Under the pieces are notes generated by a model. That model saw only the letters and a list, made by a program, of their open reading frames with translations, had not been told where the DNA came from and made no database searches. Shown piece after piece: positions 59,824 through 64,000 of a stretch of 64,000 nt of DNA (its first letter is position 1; every line of letters begins with the position of its first letter). The stretch is from Apostichopus japonicus (taxonomy: Eukaryota; Echinodermata; Holothuroidea; Aspidochirotida; Stichopodidae). The position numbers and the translations under genes were made by a program. The stretch spans positions 31,029,398-31,093,397 of the forward strand of contig NC_092577.1 in assembly GCF_037975245.1 (NCBI RefSeq). Direction: 5' to 3'.

Positions 59824-61871
59824 CTGTTACTTTATGGACTAACGATGGGTTAAATATGTTTTTACATACGATGTGATATCTATGGATGTTTGCTTTTAGA
59901 TTCAAGTCACGCGGTTCGAAGTTTCGTAGATCAATCGAGCAAACGCAGCTTTAGGCCTCTACATAAATGGCTGCTTCAAAAGTCGGTATATCACCACAGT
60001 ATATATTTACTAATCGTATAACCATCCGTCAAACTAGCATTAGTGGTAGAGTCAGTGAAACCACGGGATCTCTCAGCATCACCGGCTTAGGACACAACTG
60101 TAGCTACAGTAACCGCAAATAACTATGGATATATACAAATACATATATCCATTATATAAACAGCCACAAAAAGTTGACGTCAGCCAATAAAAGAGAATTG
60201 ACTCTTTATATCTTCACATCCTCGATGTTTCCTCAAGATAGGCGGAGCCTAGTTTGATATGAAGCCCATCGAAGTGATTGTACAGCTCATCCACAATGGA
60301 TAGTACATGCTGCAGGCGCGGATCGACGTAACCTAACCTTGTTATCCGTAACGATGGTTTTCGTTTTATGCCGGGTGGATCTAGCTAACTCAACAACAGA
60401 CATATTCAAATTAAAACGTATAGCCTATGTTTTAAATACCTGTATACGCGGGTAATGTATACCGTCCATCTTCCGCCCAAAATCTTAAAGACTGGTTTCT
60501 CTGTCTCGAGCTTCAAGAAAATAATAGAAATAGTCGCCGAAAATTTAATGAAGTTACCGAGTAGTCCGATCAATGACGCCTCCTAATTAACTAGTGTTTA
60601 TTATTTCTTGATAATATATAATCGGATTTGGGTTCGTTCTATGTCTCTTTGAAATTGAATTTAAATTTCAAATAAATCCAATAAATACCAAAACAATTCT
60701 TATAAAACAAATTTTTTAGTCGAAAGTTCCCTGAGAATAATCTGTAATTACTCATGTCCCTTTATTTATATAGCTTGCTCAAGTTTTAGGAATGAATCTT
60801 TTTACCAAGATTGTTAAAAAGGTCAGTTGATTGGAATATTTCCCCATATATAGCATAAACATTTTGTTATTTATTTTTATTTAAGAAAAAAAAATGCAGG
60901 GCAAAATTTTCTTTGTATCTTTATACATATATTTATATTATATTATATTTAGCTTGAATTAATTTTGGATGTAAACGGAATGTGAAAATAGAGTCACGAG
61001 GTTCAATTGATTGCCCCATTTCTCTCGTTAATCTTTGTCTCATTGTAGGTCTATCACTTTTCTGGAAAAAAGAACGAACAATTGAAGAACTATACACAAA
61101 TGTCTGACTGTTTTGCATAGAAAGTAGGGTTGGACTATTGTTAGTGTGCTACCTGAGGGAATATCTGAAATCAGGGCACACATTGCGTGAGCTGACGATC
61201 TTTACTACAAGTATGATTAGTAAAAAATAAGAATAAAATAATGTGCCAAATATAGTATGCAATAGATGACACAATTTTTATTGCTTACTAAGTTTTTTGA
61301 CCAGATTTATTTTATGCAAAGAAAGAAATTAAGAAAACAATTATAGAGATAAGTTATTAATGGGAAACGGAAAAGCATGTCGAGACCGTAGGTAATGCAG
61401 ATACCTAACCACAATTAAGAGAGTGTTCGTCCGCTTAAACAAAAGAAGTATTCAAGTGACCTACTGTAGCGATTTTTTGTTGTTGGCATTTTTTGAGTCA
61501 TCATCGTTATTATTTTTTGCTTGGATATTGGAGAGGATGAAATAAACTACTGATGGTCAACAAAATATGCAGGATTGAAGGTGATTTAAGGCATTTTAGA
61601 GAGTCCTGGGTGAAATAAGATTACTCCACAGCGAGATCTGCTGGCAGATGTGTTGGGGAGCACTATGCTAACTTTTGAGCTCTTGTAGCTCAACATCTGA
61701 ACGGTCATTGTGGCAAAAGTTGAATGTGCTGTGATAGCTCAACCAATCAGCTATCATATTGTGGGTAGGAAATGTCAGTTGAAAACTTCTATCTATACGC
61801 TCTAGCGGCCTTGGAAAGTGACGAGATTTGTGTGTAAGTTAATGGGAGCAATTAATGGTTGTTCGAATCCT
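59824..61871. other. Upstream region of minus-strand GPCR; no further gene
   Basis: The first 400 nt likely hold the receptor promoter, with a TATA-like TATATAAT on minus at about 60152-60159. The remainder is AT-rich with nothing recognised. A tRNA-like B box GTTCGAATCC sits at 61861-61870, right before the ATC array. Confidence 0.45.
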
Positions 61872-62160
<289 letters not shown>

Positions 62161-62290
62161 ACTCGGGATGGGGGGGGGGTGGGGCACATAATGGGGGTGG
62201 AAGAGGGACCAACGATCCCCGTTTTAGTACGTTAAAAAACACTAGCCAGACGAACATAGACCCCTTGATGCTGACTTCTTTTCGTTTTTA

Positions 62291-62545
62291 AACTGGTACT
62301 ATGGCCGAGTGGATAATGGCGGTGGCATTTTAAGCAATGAGGGTTAGCAATCGGGAGTAAGGTGGGTTTTTCATCCAAGAGCAATCTACGGTTTTCCCAT
62401 ATGACATGACTTTCTATATTGAAAAGATTCCAACTTTGAGTTAAAATGTTGAATTGGAAGCCACCTGGCGTGTAAGTAGTAATCCATAAGCCTTTATGGG
62501 TTTTTCTCACAATTTTGGTCGCTTAAGCATCGTAAAACTTACTTA
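62291..62545 (+). mobile_element. tRNA-derived SINE, family A, copy 3 (B box deleted)
   Basis: The head ATGGCCGAGTGGATAATGG is a Leu/Ser-like A box. The segment that holds the B box in the other copies is missing: ATCGGGAG joins directly to TAAGGTGGG. The body TTTCATCCAAGAGCAATCTA and AATTGGAAGCCACC and the tail GTCGCTTAAGCATCGTAAAA match copies 1 and 2, followed by an (ATT)n-rich tail. Confidence 0.8.
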
Positions 62546-63249
62546 TTCTTAATGTTACTACTATTATTATTATCAACATTATTATTATTTTTATTATCAT
62601 CTTCCACGTCTTATGACTCTTACTGATACAGTTGTTACTCAAGTGCACCCTCAATTCGTAAATTCGACGGACGAGCAGGGCAGGATTTGAAGAGTCTCGA
62701 TTGCGATCATATTTGCCATGTATACAGCAAAACCATGAGTTCCTATAATCAAAGAAAGGTGATATCATCAACTTAACTTATTATTTCATCTTTCTTCTGT
62801 TGTGTCAACATATAGCTTTCGTGTCAAATGCTCTGAAGAAGGTCTATGAAACGAAACGTAATCTACTCTGCTCACTCGCATTAACGTTGAACACTGTACA
62901 CGAGAGCTAGTTTCGCGAACACAAGTATAGGCCTAGGACAAGAACTAACGTTACTCATTAGGCTTACAATATCACGCAGTTAGGCTAGCTCAATTAAATG
63001 TTCGTTCTACTAGTCTCCCTAACGTGCAACGAACCACATTATGATAAGCCTAGTTTCTGATGCAACTGCAATAATCCAGCATGGATCTACTGACTGAAAG
63101 CAGTGTCATCAGCATATAGATGAAACTGAACAATAATTTATACTGCCTGATGATATCACCAATGGGATGGGTGTACATTTATGAACACCAATAGTGGGGG
63201 GTGTATATGATAATATTGTATTATGTCATCATCAAACCGGGTTATTACT
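62546..63249. other. Intergenic; retroelement-like motif, no gene
   Basis: TCTGAAGAAGG with CGAAACGTAATC (about 62832-62862) resembles the motif at 38755 but lacks a good hairpin. A TAGGCCTAGG-type patch lies at about 62930-63000. Confidence 0.4.
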
Positions 63250-63795
63250 GTACCAAATCAAGAGTATGACCATATCTGTGAGTTGCACCAGCAATGTGTT
63301 GACGAAAACCAAGGTTCAAGAGAATTTATAGGAACTGTTTAGTGTCCCATTTATCATGGCAGTCTATGTGAATATTAAAGTCAATTTATTAACTGCCCAG
63401 GAATAACACATAGTTCCTCTAGAAACAGCTCAAAATCAGTCAGTAATACAGACATTTTCAAACCATACGCCGCAGAGGGTGGAGGTCGGTACACGGCCAC
63501 AAATTGAACAGACTTTGACTTATCAGTCACACAAACATACTCAAAAGTAGCAGATTGAAAACCAGTAGAGGATACAATTAACTATAAAGGTCTCTTATAT
63601 AAAATACCAATGCCACCACCTTTAGAACTACCACGTGATATATTTAAGAAATTTTCACCAGGTGGGGTACACTCTCCAACAATTACAGTGTGTTTGTCAG
63701 TAAGCCATGTCTCATTAATGCACATACTGTCAGCATCATGCTCCAACACATATTCAACAAGTGTTACAGTTTTGGGCAGGTCCAAGCTATTTGCA
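63250..63795 (-). pseudogene. LINE APE-type endonuclease domain remnant
   Basis: Minus-strand frames read LVEYVLEHDADSMCINETWL (strand with the catalytic Glu), GGGIGILYK, then, past an in-frame stop, VQFVAVYRPP. After a one-base shift they read DFNIHIDCHDKWDTKQ (the GDFN motif region) and GFRQHIAGATHRYGHTLDLV (C-terminal S/THxxGHTLDLV motif). This is the full order of an exonuclease-endonuclease-phosphatase nuclease of a non-LTR retrotransposon. Stops at least at two places and a frameshift make it dead. The RT domain would lie left of 63250 but was not found, so the copy is also truncated. Confidence 0.8.
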
Positions 63796-64000
63796 CTGTG
63801 ATGTACGGGACATTTCAGAGACTTAAATGTGTCTAAAAGTTATAAAAAATCTATTTTCCAGAAACTTTTTCAGGTTTTCATATTTGTTATTGCTGCTACT
63901 TTATTACAAACTTATGAAGATTTCCTACACTTGCTTTAATTAGGTCTCATCTTAATTAATGTACAGTGTGACGTACGGGACCAGAGAATTTTGTGTTTTT

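Noticed and set aside
63582-63785. 67-codon minus frame as a host gene
   Set aside because: It is one piece of a LINE endonuclease domain that continues past the stop in the same and a shifted frame.

Overview
The window is nuclear DNA of a marine invertebrate deuterostome, most likely an echinoderm. The reasons are spliced genes with GT-AG introns, single-exon class A GPCR genes, intron-1 sequence rich in the TAGGCCTAGGCTAACGTTA type of motif, and a dense load of tRNA-derived SINEs, small DNA transposons and long microsatellites. Nothing bacterial or viral was recognised. The species assignment is inference from style and was not searched.

Genes from left to right. (1) The 5' part of a class A GPCR on the minus strand (306 to 1) runs off the left edge. 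(2) A complete intronless class A GPCR of 366 aa lies on the plus strand (6252-7352) behind a TATA box. (3) A complete eight-exon HMGCL (3-hydroxy-3-methylglutaryl-CoA lyase, 326 aa) lies at 20423-28978. It has both an N-terminal mitochondrial-type leader and a C-terminal SKL. (4) A complete six-exon PYCR (pyrroline-5-carboxylate reductase, 273 aa) lies at 32120-39390 on the same strand. (5) A tentative two-exon gene of 121 aa lies at 50167-50830, followed by decayed tandem copies of its last exon. (6) A second complete intronless GPCR of 348 aa (59823-58777, minus) is a clear paralogue of the one at 6252. The two paralogous receptors therefore sit on either side of two metabolic genes. HMGCL ends leucine breakdown and ketogenesis, and PYCR ends proline synthesis. 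Their adjacency shows no sign of functional coupling.

The rest is repeats. There are two tRNA-derived SINE families (three and two copies), four small hAT-like elements (8-bp target duplications in three, ambiguous in one), a pair of opposite-facing ~368-bp TTAA-bounded MITEs, a ~580-bp foldback element with similar TTAA-AGG ends, a ~1.5-kb element with CAGGYGCGTAT ends inside a TA/TG microsatellite, three broken LINE fragments (ORF1, RT C-terminus, APE endonuclease), and a broken Penelope-like GIY-YIG domain. Tandem arrays include an apparently perfect (ATCC)125(ATCT)213 block, (ATC)96, an 18-copy minisatellite that ends at a PYCR splice acceptor, and a 5-copy 96-bp array in HMGCL.

I found no convincing new molecular system. 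The most unusual items are the GPCR pair lacking the DRY arginine and the TM6 proline, the dual targeting signals of HMGCL, the repeats pressed against PYCR splice acceptors, and the nested transposon stack at 45.9-47.6 kb.
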